64,000 nt of DNA from positions 1 through 64,000 of the forward strand of contig CAKSWU010000007.1 in assembly GCA_934513205.1 (NCBI GenBank), written 5' to 3'. The notes below the pieces were generated by a model. It made no database searches. It worked only from the letters and a program-made list of their open reading frames with translations, and was not told where the DNA came from. Below, piece after piece: positions 15,856 to 24,405 of this stretch (within the stretch, counting starts at the first letter, position 1; every line of letters starts with the position of its first letter). This DNA comes from an uncultured Faecalibacterium sp. (lineage in GTDB: Bacteria; Bacillota; Clostridia; Oscillospirales; Ruminococcaceae). Made by a program: the position numbers and the translations under genes.

Positions 15856-17370
15856 ATGGAAACTTTGAACTACAAAGTCCTGGAAAGCACCGGTTACAAC
15901 GGCTACATCCTGAAGGATGCACCCGTCAAGGTCATGCAGTTTGGCGAGGGCAACTTCCTGCGTGCCTTCGTGGACTACTTCTACGATATCGCCAACGAGA
16001 AGGCCGGCTACAACGGCAAGGTGAAGCTGGTGCAGCCCATCGGCAACTTCCCCCAGATGGCAGACTGGATCAACGAGCAGGAGGGTCTGTACACCCTGTA
16101 TCTGCGCGGCAGTGAGAAGGGCCAGAAGGTGGATGCAAAGCGGGTGATTTCCTGCGTGTCTGACTGCGTGTGCCCCTACATCGACGGCAAGTGGGACGAG
16201 GTTCTGGCTCTGGCCCGCTCTGAGGATCTGGAGACCATCGTTTCCAACACCACCGAGGCCGGCATTGCCTACACCAAGGGCGACAGCCAGTTCGATCAGG
16301 TGCCCCCCAACAGCTTCCCCGCAAAGCTGACCCGCGTGCTGTTCGAGCGCTACAAGGCTTTCAACGGCGCCGCCGACAAGGGTCTGGTCATCCTGAGCTG
16401 CGAGCTGATCGACAACAACGGCAAGGAACTGCAGAAGTGCTGCAACAACTACGCTAAGGACTGGGCTCTGGAGCCCGCTTTCATCGACTGGATGAACACT
16501 GCCAACACCTTCTGCTCCACTCTGGTGGACCGCATCGTCCCGGGCCGCATCCGTGATCCCAAGGAGCTGGCTGCTCTGGAAGAGGCCAACGGCTACCACG
16601 ATACCGCTCTGGACGTGGGCGAAGTGTTCGGCGTCTGGGTCATCGAGGGTCCCGCAGGTCTGGAGGACAAGCTGCCGTTCAAGAAGGCTGGCGTCAACGT
16701 CATGGTCGTGCCCGATGTTACCCCCTACAAGAAGCGCAAGGTCCGCATCCTGAACGGTGCACACACCGGCTTTGTGCTGGGTGCTTATCTGGCAGGCTTT
16801 GACATCGTCCGTGACTGCATGCACAACGACACCATCCGCGGCTTTATGAACAAGATGCTGCACGAGGAGATCATCCCCACCCTGCCGCTGGACAAGAAGG
16901 ATCTGGAGGACTTTGCCTCTGCTGTTGAGGACCGCTTCAACAACCCCTTCGTCAACCACGAGCTGATGAGCATCTCCCTGAACTCTACCTCCAAGTGGAA
17001 GGCCCGCAACATGCCCTCCTTCCTCGCTTACATCGAGGAGCAGAAGCAGCTGCCCAAGTGCCTGACCATGTCTCTGGCTGCCTACATCGCCTTCTACTCC
17101 AACGACATTCAGGAGCGCACCGCCGATGGCCTGATCTGCAAGCGCCCCGCAGGCAACACCTACAAGATCCAGGACGACGCATGGGCTCTGGACTTCTACT
17201 ACGCACACAAGGACGACACCGCTGCCCAGCTGGTGCACGCTGTGCTGACCAACACCCAGATGTGGGATCAGGATCTGACGCAGATCTCCGGTCTGGAAGC
17301 CGCTGTGCTGGCAGATCTGGAGATGATCCGCGCTCAGGGTGCCGAGGCTGCTTACAAGAGCTGCCTGTAA
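15856..17370 (+). CDS. uxaB: Tagaturonate reductase (altronate oxidoreductase) UxaB
   Basis: NADH-dependent reduction of D-tagaturonate to D-altronate. The 504-residue protein has the N-terminal Rossmann half beginning VMQFGEGNFLRAFVDYF, the SNTTEAGI motif, and the C-terminal helical half with KKRKVRILNGAHTGF, the family catalytic Lys/Asn/His region. ATG 15856 follows AAAAGGAGATCGACAAG. It is first of two uronate genes on the plus strand; a repeat block separates it from uxaA by 201 bp. Confidence 0.95.
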   Translation: METLNYKVLESTGYNGYILKDAPVKVMQFGEGNFLRAFVDYFYDIANEKAGYNGKVKLVQPIGNFPQMADWINEQEGLYTLYLRGSEKGQKVDAKRVISCVSDCVCPYIDGKWDEVLALARSEDLETIVSNTTEAGIAYTKGDSQFDQVPPNSFPAKLTRVLFERYKAFNGAADKGLVILSCELIDNNGKELQKCCNNYAKDWALEPAFIDWMNTANTFCSTLVDRIVPGRIRDPKELAALEEANGYHDTALDVGEVFGVWVIEGPAGLEDKLPFKKAGVNVMVVPDVTPYKKRKVRILNGAHTGFVLGAYLAGFDIVRDCMHNDTIRGFMNKMLHEEIIPTLPLDKKDLEDFASAVEDRFNNPFVNHELMSISLNSTSKWKARNMPSFLAYIEEQKQLPKCLTMSLAAYIAFYSNDIQERTADGLICKRPAGNTYKIQDDAWALDFYYAHKDDTAAQLVHAVLTNTQMWDQDLTQISGLEAAVLADLEMIRAQGAEAAYKSCL

Positions 17371-17405
17371 GCCTGATCGTTAAAAAAGATACACTACTTT
17401 GAGGT

Positions 17406-17540
17406 TTGAACCCTCTCAGTCCGCTTCGCGTCCGGCTCCCACGAGGGGGGAGCTTTTGCGGAAACGTAACGTTTTCAGCGCAAAGACCTCGCCCTTCGGG
17501 AGAGGTGGCATCGCACAGCGATGACGGAGAGGGTTCATTC
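17406..17540 (+). repeat. Intergenic repeat between uxaB and uxaA
   Basis: A GC-rich block with the module AGAGGTGGCATCGCACAGCG and then ATGACGGAGAGGG, which recurs at 28033-28066, preceded by CCCTCTCAGTCCGCTTCGCG. It can be translated in some frames as GEVASHSDDGEG, but has no ribosome binding site or codon structure. It interrupts the uxaB-uxaA unit without adding a gene. Confidence 0.6.
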
Positions 17541-17571
17541 CCTTTTGTGCGATACGATAAGGAGAACAACT

Positions 17572-19062
17572 ATGCCGCAGGCAATTCATATCAGCCCCAT
17601 CGACAATGTGGTCGTTGCCCTGCACCCCATTGCCAAGGGCACGCTGGTGGAGGTGGACGGCCTTGCCGTCACCGCGCTGGAGGATATCCCGCAGGGTCAC
17701 AAGATGGCAGTCAAGCCCATCAAAAACGGCGAGAACGTCATCAAGTACGGTTTCCCCATCGGTCATGCCACCGCAGACGCCGCCCCCGGCAGCTGGATGC
17801 ACACCCACAACGTGCACACCAACCTGTCCGGCGAGGTGGAGTACAGCTACAACCCCGCCCCGGATCTGGCTCCCCTGCCCAAGGTCGAGCCGGAGACCTT
17901 TATGGGCTTCCGCCGCAAGGACGGCCGCGCCGCCATCCGCAACGAGATCTGGATCATCCCCACCGTGGGCTGCGTCAACGACATCGCCAAGAAGATCGTT
18001 GCCGACAATCAGGATCTGGTCACCGGCTCCATCGAGGGCCTGTACACCTTCACCCATCCCTTCGGCTGCAGCCAGACCGGCCACGACCATGCACAGACCC
18101 GCAAGCTGCTGGCTGCGCTGGTGCGCCACCCCAATGCTGCCGCCGTTCTGGTGCTGCATCTGGGCTGCGAGAACCTGCAGCACGATCAGTTCGTGGAAGA
18201 GCTGGGCGAGTACGACCACGACCGCGTCAAGTTCCTGACCTGTCAGGACGTGGAGGACGAGTTTGCCGCCGCCCGCGATATCCTGAAGGAGCTGGCTGCC
18301 TACGCCGGGCAGTTCAAGCGCGAGCCCATCCCCGTGTCTGAGCTGGTGGTGGGCATGAAGTGCGGCGGCTCGGACGGCCTGTCCGGCATCACCGCCAACC
18401 CCACCATCGGCCGCTTCTCCGACATGATGGGCCAGCGCGGCGGCTCTACCGTACTGACCGAGGTGCCCGAGATGTTCGGTGCAGAGGGCTTCCTGATGGA
18501 CCGCTGCATCAATAAGGAAGTGTTCGTCAAGGCCGAGCACATGATCAACGGCTTCAAGGAATACTTCATCAGCCACAACGAGGTGGTGTACGATAACCCC
18601 TCTCCGGGCAACAAGGCCGGCGGCATCACTACGCTGGAGGATAAGAGCTGTGGCTGCGTGCAGAAGGGCGGCACCGCCCCCATCATGGACGTCATCGGCT
18701 ACGGCGACCCCGTGGTGACCAAGGGCTTGAATATGCTCTACGGCCCCGGCAACGATCTGGTCTCCGCCACCGCCATGACGGCAGCAGGCGCACACCTGAT
18801 CCTGTTCTCCACCGGCCGCGGCACCCCGTTCTCCGCTCCGGCTCCCACCCTGAAGATCTCCACCAACACCCCGCTGGCCCAGAAGAAGGGCGGCTGGATC
18901 GATTTCAACACCGGTGTCATTGCAGACGGTGAAAAGACCATCGACGAGGCTGCAAAGGATCTGCTGGATCTGGTCATCCGCGTTGCAAGCGGCGAGCAGA
19001 CCAAGGCGGAAAAGCACGGCTTCCGCGAGATCTCCATCTTCAAGGACGGCGTGGTTTTGTAA
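17572..19062 (+). CDS. uxaA: Altronate dehydratase UxaA
   Basis: Dehydrates D-altronate to 2-keto-3-deoxygluconate, an iron-dependent reaction. The 496-residue protein has an N-terminal SAF-type domain with the MHTHNVHT metal motif, a linker, and the large UxaA/GarD domain with FGCSQTGHDHAQT, MKCGGSDGLSGITANP and FSTGRGTPF. ATG 17572 follows AAGGAGAACAACT. Together with UxaC and UxaB it takes galacturonate to KDG; kdgK and kdgA are not in this window. Confidence 0.95.
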   Translation: MPQAIHISPIDNVVVALHPIAKGTLVEVDGLAVTALEDIPQGHKMAVKPIKNGENVIKYGFPIGHATADAAPGSWMHTHNVHTNLSGEVEYSYNPAPDLAPLPKVEPETFMGFRRKDGRAAIRNEIWIIPTVGCVNDIAKKIVADNQDLVTGSIEGLYTFTHPFGCSQTGHDHAQTRKLLAALVRHPNAAAVLVLHLGCENLQHDQFVEELGEYDHDRVKFLTCQDVEDEFAAARDILKELAAYAGQFKREPIPVSELVVGMKCGGSDGLSGITANPTIGRFSDMMGQRGGSTVLTEVPEMFGAEGFLMDRCINKEVFVKAEHMINGFKEYFISHNEVVYDNPSPGNKAGGITTLEDKSCGCVQKGGTAPIMDVIGYGDPVVTKGLNMLYGPGNDLVSATAMTAAGAHLILFSTGRGTPFSAPAPTLKISTNTPLAQKKGGWIDFNTGVIADGEKTIDEAAKDLLDLVIRVASGEQTKAEKHGFREISIFKDGVVL

Positions 19063-19071
19063 CTGAAAAAG

Positions 19072-19109
19072 GGCTGCTGTACGGCAAAGAGCGGTACGGC
19101 GGCCTTTTT
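19072..19109 (+). terminator. Terminator after uxaA
   Basis: GGCTGCTGTAC / GTACGGCGGCC stem with G-U pairs and a TTTTT tail, seven bases after the uxaA stop. Confidence 0.75.
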
Positions 19110-19137
19110 GTGCATAAAAAGAAAGGAAGTGCATGGA

Positions 19138-19287
19138 ATGTTCGAAAGTGGCGTGCTGCTGTTGACACTGCTGCTTTATGCGGCTATCATTTATGGTGCA
19201 GTGCAACTGGTCAAGTATTTTATCCGTTACGGCATCAACTACTACTTCCAAAAGCTGGATGCACGACAGACCGAGCACAAGGAATGA
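19138..19287 (+). CDS. Small single-span membrane protein (49 aa)
   Basis: ATG 19138 follows an AAAGAAAGGAAG site and opens a 49-codon frame beginning MFESGVLLLTLLLYAAIIYG. About residues 5-26 form one transmembrane helix; the tail is rich in Tyr, Arg and Lys and ends EHKE, suggesting the C-terminus stays in the cytoplasm. It lies between the uxaA terminator and an aldose epimerase, 41 bp before the latter, so the two may share a transcript. I do not recognise a family. The ribosome binding site, codon use and hydrophobic pattern make it a likely real gene. Confidence 0.65.
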   Translation: MFESGVLLLTLLLYAAIIYGAVQLVKYFIRYGINYYFQKLDARQTEHKE

Positions 19288-19328
19288 CCCGCCGGGGCGA
19301 CCCGGCGGTAATAATAGGAGGCTACCTT

Positions 19329-20210
19329 ATGAATCAGATCACCACCCGTTACGTCACCGAAAACGGTGCCTGCTACGAGCAGTACGTCATCACCGACGCA
19401 GAGGCAAAGACCGAGCTGGTCATCACCCCGGAGCGCGGCGGCATGATCACCGGCTTCTCGCTGAACGGCGAGGAGTACATCTGGACCCGCCACCCCAATT
19501 TCTCCGAGTGCAACCGTCCCCGCTTCGGCGTGCCGGTGCTGTTCCCCAACTGCGGCCTGCCCGATAACGGCGTGCATATCTTTGACGGCAAGGCATACCC
19601 CATGGAGAACCACGGCTTTGCCGACCTGTGCGCATGGGATGTGGAAAGCGTCGGCCCGGACGGAGTAACGCTGGCACTGGAGTCCACCCCGCTGACCAAG
19701 TTCCTCTACCCCTTTGATTTCACCGTGCTGATGAACTATAATCTGGAGGGCAACACTGCCGCCATCAATATGACCGTCATCAACGAGGGTGACACCGACA
19801 TGCCCTTCAGCTTCGGCTTCCACCCCTACTTCAAGGCTTCCAAGCTGGAGAATGTGGACTTTGACATCCAGTGCGCCACCTGCTCCGAAAACGCCAAGGG
19901 CGAGCAGCCCGCCGCCCCGGAAAAGATCACCCTCACCCGCAAGGAGGGCGCAGACAACTCTGTCCGTCTGCTGACCGGCGTGCAGTTCCCCATGACCCTG
20001 ACCGACAAGGGCAACGGTCACAAGGTGACCGTGGACGCCGACGACAGCTTCGACCACGCCGTGCTGTGGCAGCAGGATGCCGAGAGCTTCGTCTGCATGG
20101 AGCCGTGGAACGGCTGGGCCAACAGCGTCAACGAGGACGGCAAGCACGAGGTGCTGGAGCCGGACGAGGCCATGACCGCCGACTGGAGCATCACCATCGA
20201 GAAGGTCTAA
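19329..20210 (+). CDS. Aldose 1-epimerase family protein
   Basis: Galactose-mutarotase-fold enzyme acting on the anomeric carbon of a hexose or hexose phosphate. The 293-residue protein has FGVPVLFPNCG and ENHGFADLCAW near the front, GFHPYF (the catalytic His region) in the middle and CMEPWNGW near the end, as in the YeaD/LacX-like group. ATG 19329 follows AATAGGAGGCTACCTT. Its position after the uronate genes suggests sugar catabolism; substrate unknown. Confidence 0.88.
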   Translation: MNQITTRYVTENGACYEQYVITDAEAKTELVITPERGGMITGFSLNGEEYIWTRHPNFSECNRPRFGVPVLFPNCGLPDNGVHIFDGKAYPMENHGFADLCAWDVESVGPDGVTLALESTPLTKFLYPFDFTVLMNYNLEGNTAAINMTVINEGDTDMPFSFGFHPYFKASKLENVDFDIQCATCSENAKGEQPAAPEKITLTRKEGADNSVRLLTGVQFPMTLTDKGNGHKVTVDADDSFDHAVLWQQDAESFVCMEPWNGWANSVNEDGKHEVLEPDEAMTADWSITIEKV

Positions 20211-20226
20211 CTTTTTACATACCATG

Positions 20227-20266
20227 GCAAAACAGCCAGACCCACAGGTCTGGCTGTTTTGCTTTT
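20227..20266. terminator. Bidirectional terminator, 16+4+16 hairpin
   Basis: A perfect 16-bp stem (20227-20242 with 20247-20262) with loop CACA, which reads TGTG on the minus strand, then TTTTC. It separates two convergent genes. Its dimensions equal those of hairpin 2 in the bipartite elements, and copy 11 has the same loop, but the flanking linker and tail are not obviously present. Confidence 0.75.
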
Positions 20267-20296
20267 CTACAATAGTCTTTCGTGTAAAAGAAAGTG

Positions 20297-20815
20297 TCAT
20301 CCTTTCGCCGGGACGGCAAAGCATTTGTTCTCTGCCGGGTCCCAGTAAAGCAGCTCTGCCCGTCCGCCCTGCGCCAGAAGAGTCTCCTTTGCTTCCGGCT
20401 TTTCCTGCCAGCGGTCCAGAAGTGCTGCCGCATCGGCGTCTGCGGGCACCTTCTCTGCGCAGAGAATGCTGCCCAGCCAGTGCCCCTCTGCATACAGGCT
20501 CAACACCCCGGCACTGCCTGCCAGAAGGGCGGACAGGTCCTGCTTCATCCGGTCGTAGTCCTCCTCTGTGGCCTTGTACTGCCCATGCCACAGCCCAAAG
20601 AACAGCGAAAATCCGCCGCCCAGCTCCACAAGAAGATCTTCCTCGCTGTGCGGATTTTTGACCACAAAGGCCACGTCCTCTTCTTCCATGTAATCAAAGT
20701 CCGCCTCCTCGCAGGTGTGAACGGTCACATGCTGTCCGCTCAGGGCCGTCAGAAGGTCCGCCTGCTTTTCGGTCGCCTCAAAATCGCCCTGCGGGCTGTT
20801 CCAGTCTGTATTCAT
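20297..20815 (-). CDS. Hypothetical protein (172 aa)
   Basis: A soluble acidic protein starting at ATG 20815 after a CGGAGGAAG site. It has the predicted alpha/beta character of a small cytoplasmic protein, with an acidic YMEEEDVAFVV stretch, a central GGGFSLFFGLWHGQY segment and a C-terminal half rich in Ala and Leu. No signal peptide, membrane span or familiar motif is visible. It is 108 bp downstream of the condensation-like gene on the same strand and could be co-transcribed with that cluster. Function not recognised. Confidence 0.7.
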   Translation of the reverse strand: MNTDWNSPQGDFEATEKQADLLTALSGQHVTVHTCEEADFDYMEEEDVAFVVKNPHSEEDLLVELGGGFSLFFGLWHGQYKATEEDYDRMKQDLSALLAGSAGVLSLYAEGHWLGSILCAEKVPADADAAALLDRWQEKPEAKETLLAQGGRAELLYWDPAENKCFAVPAKG

Positions 20816-20923
20816 CCATCTTCCTCCGTTGATCCGTTCTGCAGGCTCGTCCGCCCCGGAACAGGCGGCAGCCCCGCGCAAAAAACCGCTGCACGGTGCG
20901 GTGCGGCGGTCCTTTTCAGCTGT

Positions 20924-22144
20924 TTATTCGTCCAGGTCCACGGCTTCCAGCACCGTGATGCCTTCGGCTTCAAAGGCATCACGCAGGGCCGCAGAAAGGC
21001 CGGGCATTTCGGCTTTGTTTTCGATGCAAAGGGTGATGACCCCTTTCAGGCTGGACGCTTCCACGCCCATGGAACCACCGTCCGGCGGGACCCAGACGTT
21101 GAAGTCCCGAATGTACTGTTCCAGCTCCGCAGTCGCCGGCATGAGCGGGTTGCCCAGATAGCTCAGCCAGAAATCCGCAAGAGTGCCGCTGAGGTACTCG
21201 CCCATCTGGAACACCCGCTGCTTGATGCGCAGGGGGGCTTTCTGCCGGTCCACCTTGTACACCCAGCTCATCTGCTCTGCCATCCGGCGCAGCTTCACCT
21301 CCGGCTGCAGGTTGTGCCGCACCCCGGCATCCATCCGGGGCACGATGTCCGCCAGACGGGTCTGGGAGGTCAGCTGCACCTTGTCCTGAAAGGAGCACAC
21401 GCAGTTGTACCGGGCATCCGGCACGCCCGCCACCGCGCGGGTGTCGGTGGAGTAGGAATACTGGATCTCGGTCTTACCCAGATAGCCCCGCATCGCCAGA
21501 CTCAGAACGCCCGCCAGCGCGGTAAAGGGCTTGACACCGTTTTCCACCGCGCGGTCCACAAGGCTCTGCTTGGTCAGGCGCACCCGGGTGCGGCGCATCC
21601 GGCCCTCCCACAGCTGCACCACCTCGCGCTGCACGCCTTTCTCCTGCACCGTGGGGGCAGGGTATTTTGCCATCATGCCCTCGATGTCGTAGGCGGGGCT
21701 GCAGACGATGGTCGGGTTTGCAAAAGCGGTGCCGTACCGCAGATTGCAGTACAGCTCCAGAATGCGGGTGAGGAAGGGCGACACGCCGTGACCGTCCATC
21801 AGGAAGTGGTACCAGTCAAAGAACACCGTGTCCCCCTCGCAGCTCACGCTGAACAGGTAGCCGTTGGTCTGTTCCGGGATCTGCCGCATGGCACTGCCCG
21901 GATACACAAGACAGGGGTTTGGGTTGGGTTCCAGAAACGCGTCCCGCTTTTCCCACACCAGCTGCACCGCATAAAAGGGTGCCACGGCAAGGGCGTCGTT
22001 CAGCGCACGCTGCAGCAGAGCGGGGTCCACCGCGTCCTGCAGCGCGAACTGATACCGGCACTGGATCTTATCCCGGCGGAAAAAGTACATCGTTCCCTGA
22101 AAGACGTACTCTGCCGAGCGCTGTGACCGCTCCATTGTGTTCAC
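20924..22144 (-). CDS. Condensation-domain-like acyltransferase
   Basis: A 406-residue protein of the chloramphenicol-acetyltransferase / NRPS condensation superfamily. The active-site motif reads YHFLMDGHG (residues 112-120): the catalytic His113 and the structural Asp-Gly are kept, while the first His of HHxxxDG is Tyr. The second half carries the bridging segments of stand-alone C or alcohol-acyltransferase proteins. The start may be GTG 22144, overlapping the ACP stop by 4 bp, or ATG 22135. With the ligase and ACP upstream, it probably transfers an ACP-bound acyl group to an amine or hydroxyl acceptor. No membrane span was seen. Confidence 0.8.
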   Translation of the reverse strand: MNTMERSQRSAEYVFQGTMYFFRRDKIQCRYQFALQDAVDPALLQRALNDALAVAPFYAVQLVWEKRDAFLEPNPNPCLVYPGSAMRQIPEQTNGYLFSVSCEGDTVFFDWYHFLMDGHGVSPFLTRILELYCNLRYGTAFANPTIVCSPAYDIEGMMAKYPAPTVQEKGVQREVVQLWEGRMRRTRVRLTKQSLVDRAVENGVKPFTALAGVLSLAMRGYLGKTEIQYSYSTDTRAVAGVPDARYNCVCSFQDKVQLTSQTRLADIVPRMDAGVRHNLQPEVKLRRMAEQMSWVYKVDRQKAPLRIKQRVFQMGEYLSGTLADFWLSYLGNPLMPATAELEQYIRDFNVWVPPDGGSMGVEASSLKGVITLCIENKAEMPGLSAALRDAFEAEGITVLEAVDLDE

Positions 22145-22383
22145 CCCACGTTTGCAGCCAGATAGTCCACAAGATCCCCCATGGTCACAAAGCTGCGCAG
22201 CTCCTTTTCCGGGATGCGCAGGCCAAAGGTCTCCTCAATATCAGCCACGATGGTCAGGATCTCCATGGAGGACAGATCCAGATCGTCCATCAACACGCTG
22301 CTTTCGGTCACATCCTCCGGGGACACCTCTGCAACATCCTCCAGCACCGCCAGGACCTGAGAAACAATTTCTGCACGTTCCAT
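22141..22383 (-). CDS. Acyl carrier protein (stand-alone)
   Basis: An acidic 80-residue four-helix carrier protein. The phosphopantetheine site reads LDLSSME, with Ser39 in the place of the Ser of the usual DSL motif; the following ILTIVADIEETFGLRIPE matches helix II-III of ACPs. ATG 22383 follows GGAAAGGAAAATAATAC. It lies between the ligase and the condensation-like gene and overlaps the latter by 4 bp, so all three likely form one operon. It differs from a fatty-acid AcpP, which would show DSLD and fab neighbours. Confidence 0.88.
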   Translation of the reverse strand: MERAEIVSQVLAVLEDVAEVSPEDVTESSVLMDDLDLSSMEILTIVADIEETFGLRIPEKELRSFVTMGDLVDYLAANVG

Positions 22384-22553
22384 TGTATTATTTTCCTTTC
22401 CACGACGAATGTTTGGCGCAAGACAGGCTGCGCCGTCACTATAATAATAGCCTGCTTTGTTCCCGTGCGCAAGGGGCAGGCACACAAAGGGTCGTTTTTT
22501 CTGCAAAACGACCGCTTTCAGCATGTGCCGCTCCCGGCCCGGTTATGCATCCG

Positions 22554-24005
22554 TCACTGGCGCAGCAGCTTGCCGGTGGCGTTGCGGGGCAGCGGGTTCT
22601 CGCTGAACTGCACCACCATGCGCTTATACAGCGGCAGACCGCGGTTGACCCCGGTCACGAACTCCCTGACGGCATCCTGCTTTGCGGCATCGCAGTAGAC
22701 AAGAGCGCAGATCTTTTTGTCCAGCTCCTTCACCACGCACTCCTGAATGTCGGCGCAGGGCACCAGCAGCTTTTCCAGCTCTTCGGGGCTGACGTTCTCG
22801 CCGCTGTCCAGAATGATGACGTTCTTCTTGCGGCCGGTCAGGTACATGTAGCCGTCCTCTTCCACCCGGGCGATATCGCCGGTGTGGAACCAGCCGTCCG
22901 CGTCGATGACCTCGGCGGTGCCCTCCGGGTCCTTGTAATAGCCCAGCATAATGGGGTCACCGCGCATGCACAGCTCACCGTCATCCAGCTTGTACTCACA
23001 GCTGCGGTCCACATGACCCACGCTGGTCAGATGCTTTGCCTCCTGCGAGGAGTTCCACGCACCGTCGCCGCAGGTCTCGGTCAGGCCGTACATCTGCGCC
23101 ACAAAGAAGCCCTTTTCCATCATGTCGCTCAGCATCTTGGGGTCAAACATGGCAGCGCCGCAGGTCAGCACGCACAGGCCGTTCAGTCGGTCGCGGCGGT
23201 CCTTCATCACATCCTTGTAAATGCTCTTCAGCAGTACCGGCACCACCGCCATCACCTCGCTGTGCATGGCGCCCAGATCGCGGTAGAAATACTTCAGGTT
23301 GTTGCACAGGTTGATGGCGTGTCCGGTGATGCTCCAGGACACCAGACTGGTCATGGCGGAGATGTGGAACATGGGCAGCGCGGACAGAGACGAGAACTCG
23401 TTGGTGTTCCAACCCGTGTAGTTCTTCACGTCGTCAAACGGGTCAAGGAAGGCCGGCATGGCGCTGAACAGGTTCTTCTGGCTCAGCATGACGCCCTTGC
23501 TGCGCCCGGTGGTGCCGGAGGTGAACATGATAAAGGCCGTGGCGGCAAGGTCGTCCACCTCGGTCACGTCCTCGGCAGGCTCATAGGACGCAAACACATC
23601 CATGGGCCGCAGGATGCTGCCGTAGCGCTCGGTCAGCGCACTCTCGCGCTCTGCAAACTCGCCGTCGTGCAGGATGCACACCGGCTCGGTCAGGTCCAGC
23701 TCATAAGAGATGCCGTCCCAGTCCTTGCCCAGATTCAGCGGCACTGCCACCGCACCGGCAATGACGGTGCCGTACATGCAGATGATGTACTCGTAGCTGT
23801 TGCGGGCCAGAATGGCCACCCGCTGCCCGCGCACATCGCCGAACTCTGCCCGCAGGAAGGCCACGAAACGGCGCAGGTCCTGGGCATACTTTGCGTAGTG
23901 CACCACTGCCACGCTCTCGGTCTTTTCATCGTACCATCGCAGAGCCACACGGTCTGCGATATTGGTTTCCATATTGCAAAGAGATTGATACAACGATGTG
24001 ATCAT
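22554..24005 (-). CDS. AMP-forming acyl ligase (ANL superfamily)
   Basis: Activates a carboxylic acid as an acyl-adenylate and most likely loads it on the adjacent ACP. The 483-residue protein has MFTSGTTGRSKG (P-loop), YGLTETCG, GWFHTGDIA, the hinge region GRKKNVIILDSGENVSPEE and the C-terminal NATGK lysine loop, so both half-reactions look intact. The start ATG 24005 is preferred because GGAGG lies 8 bases before it; ATG 24020 in frame overlaps that site. The gap of 170 bp to the ACP shows no terminator. Substrate unknown: fatty acid or amino acid. Confidence 0.85.
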   Translation of the reverse strand: MITSLYQSLCNMETNIADRVALRWYDEKTESVAVVHYAKYAQDLRRFVAFLRAEFGDVRGQRVAILARNSYEYIICMYGTVIAGAVAVPLNLGKDWDGISYELDLTEPVCILHDGEFAERESALTERYGSILRPMDVFASYEPAEDVTEVDDLAATAFIMFTSGTTGRSKGVMLSQKNLFSAMPAFLDPFDDVKNYTGWNTNEFSSLSALPMFHISAMTSLVSWSITGHAINLCNNLKYFYRDLGAMHSEVMAVVPVLLKSIYKDVMKDRRDRLNGLCVLTCGAAMFDPKMLSDMMEKGFFVAQMYGLTETCGDGAWNSSQEAKHLTSVGHVDRSCEYKLDDGELCMRGDPIMLGYYKDPEGTAEVIDADGWFHTGDIARVEEDGYMYLTGRKKNVIILDSGENVSPEELEKLLVPCADIQECVVKELDKKICALVYCDAAKQDAVREFVTGVNRGLPLYKRMVVQFSENPLPRNATGKLLRQ

Positions 24006-24095
24006 TTCTGCTGCCTCCATACGTTTTTATTCCGTTCCCAAAAAGTGCGCGTCCGGCATTCCGGGGCGTTTTTCCAGACTTTTCCGGCTGCGCCC

Positions 24096-24124
24096 AGTAT
24101 ACAATATCCGCCCCCGCAATGCAA
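24096..24124 (-). promoter_or_regulatory. Promoter of the ligase-ACP-condensation operon
   Basis: Minus strand: -35 TTGCAT (24124-24119), 17-bp spacer, -10 TATACT (24101-24096). Confidence 0.65.
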
Positions 24125-24284
24125 TACTTTTGCAACATTTTATTTCCAATTTTGGCAATTTTAGCTTGCTCTTCTTCCGGCGGTTTTCCAGAAAAAATTC
24201 CCTATTGTTGCACCTGCGCCGCGGATATGCTATTCTTTTATGGGTAAATAACACAGCATTCGCCCGGATATTTGCAATTCAAAA

Positions 24285-24313
24285 TTGACAGCCTGCACAA
24301 AAAGCATTATACT
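24285..24313 (+). promoter_or_regulatory. Promoter of the acyltransferase-3 / glycosyltransferase operon
   Basis: -35 TTGACA (24285-24290), 17-bp spacer, -10 TATACT (24308-24313). It faces away from the ligase promoter; about 160 AT-rich bases between them show no gene. Confidence 0.75.
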
Positions 24314-24405
24314 TGCTTTAAAAACGGTTCTTAATTTATTCATTCTTACACGATGCGCCATGACAAGCTGCAAGGGCTCTCCCGGCGCAAGGAAGGACCC
24401 CGTTC

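Noticed and set aside
17500..17535. Peptide-coding frame through the GEVASHSDDGEG stretch
   Set aside because: The same stretch recurs as intergenic repeat at 28033 without a start site; it is a non-coding repeat.
17416..19278. A 620-codon minus-strand frame opposite uxaA
   Set aside because: Antisense shadow; uxaA has all family motifs and a ribosome binding site on the other strand.
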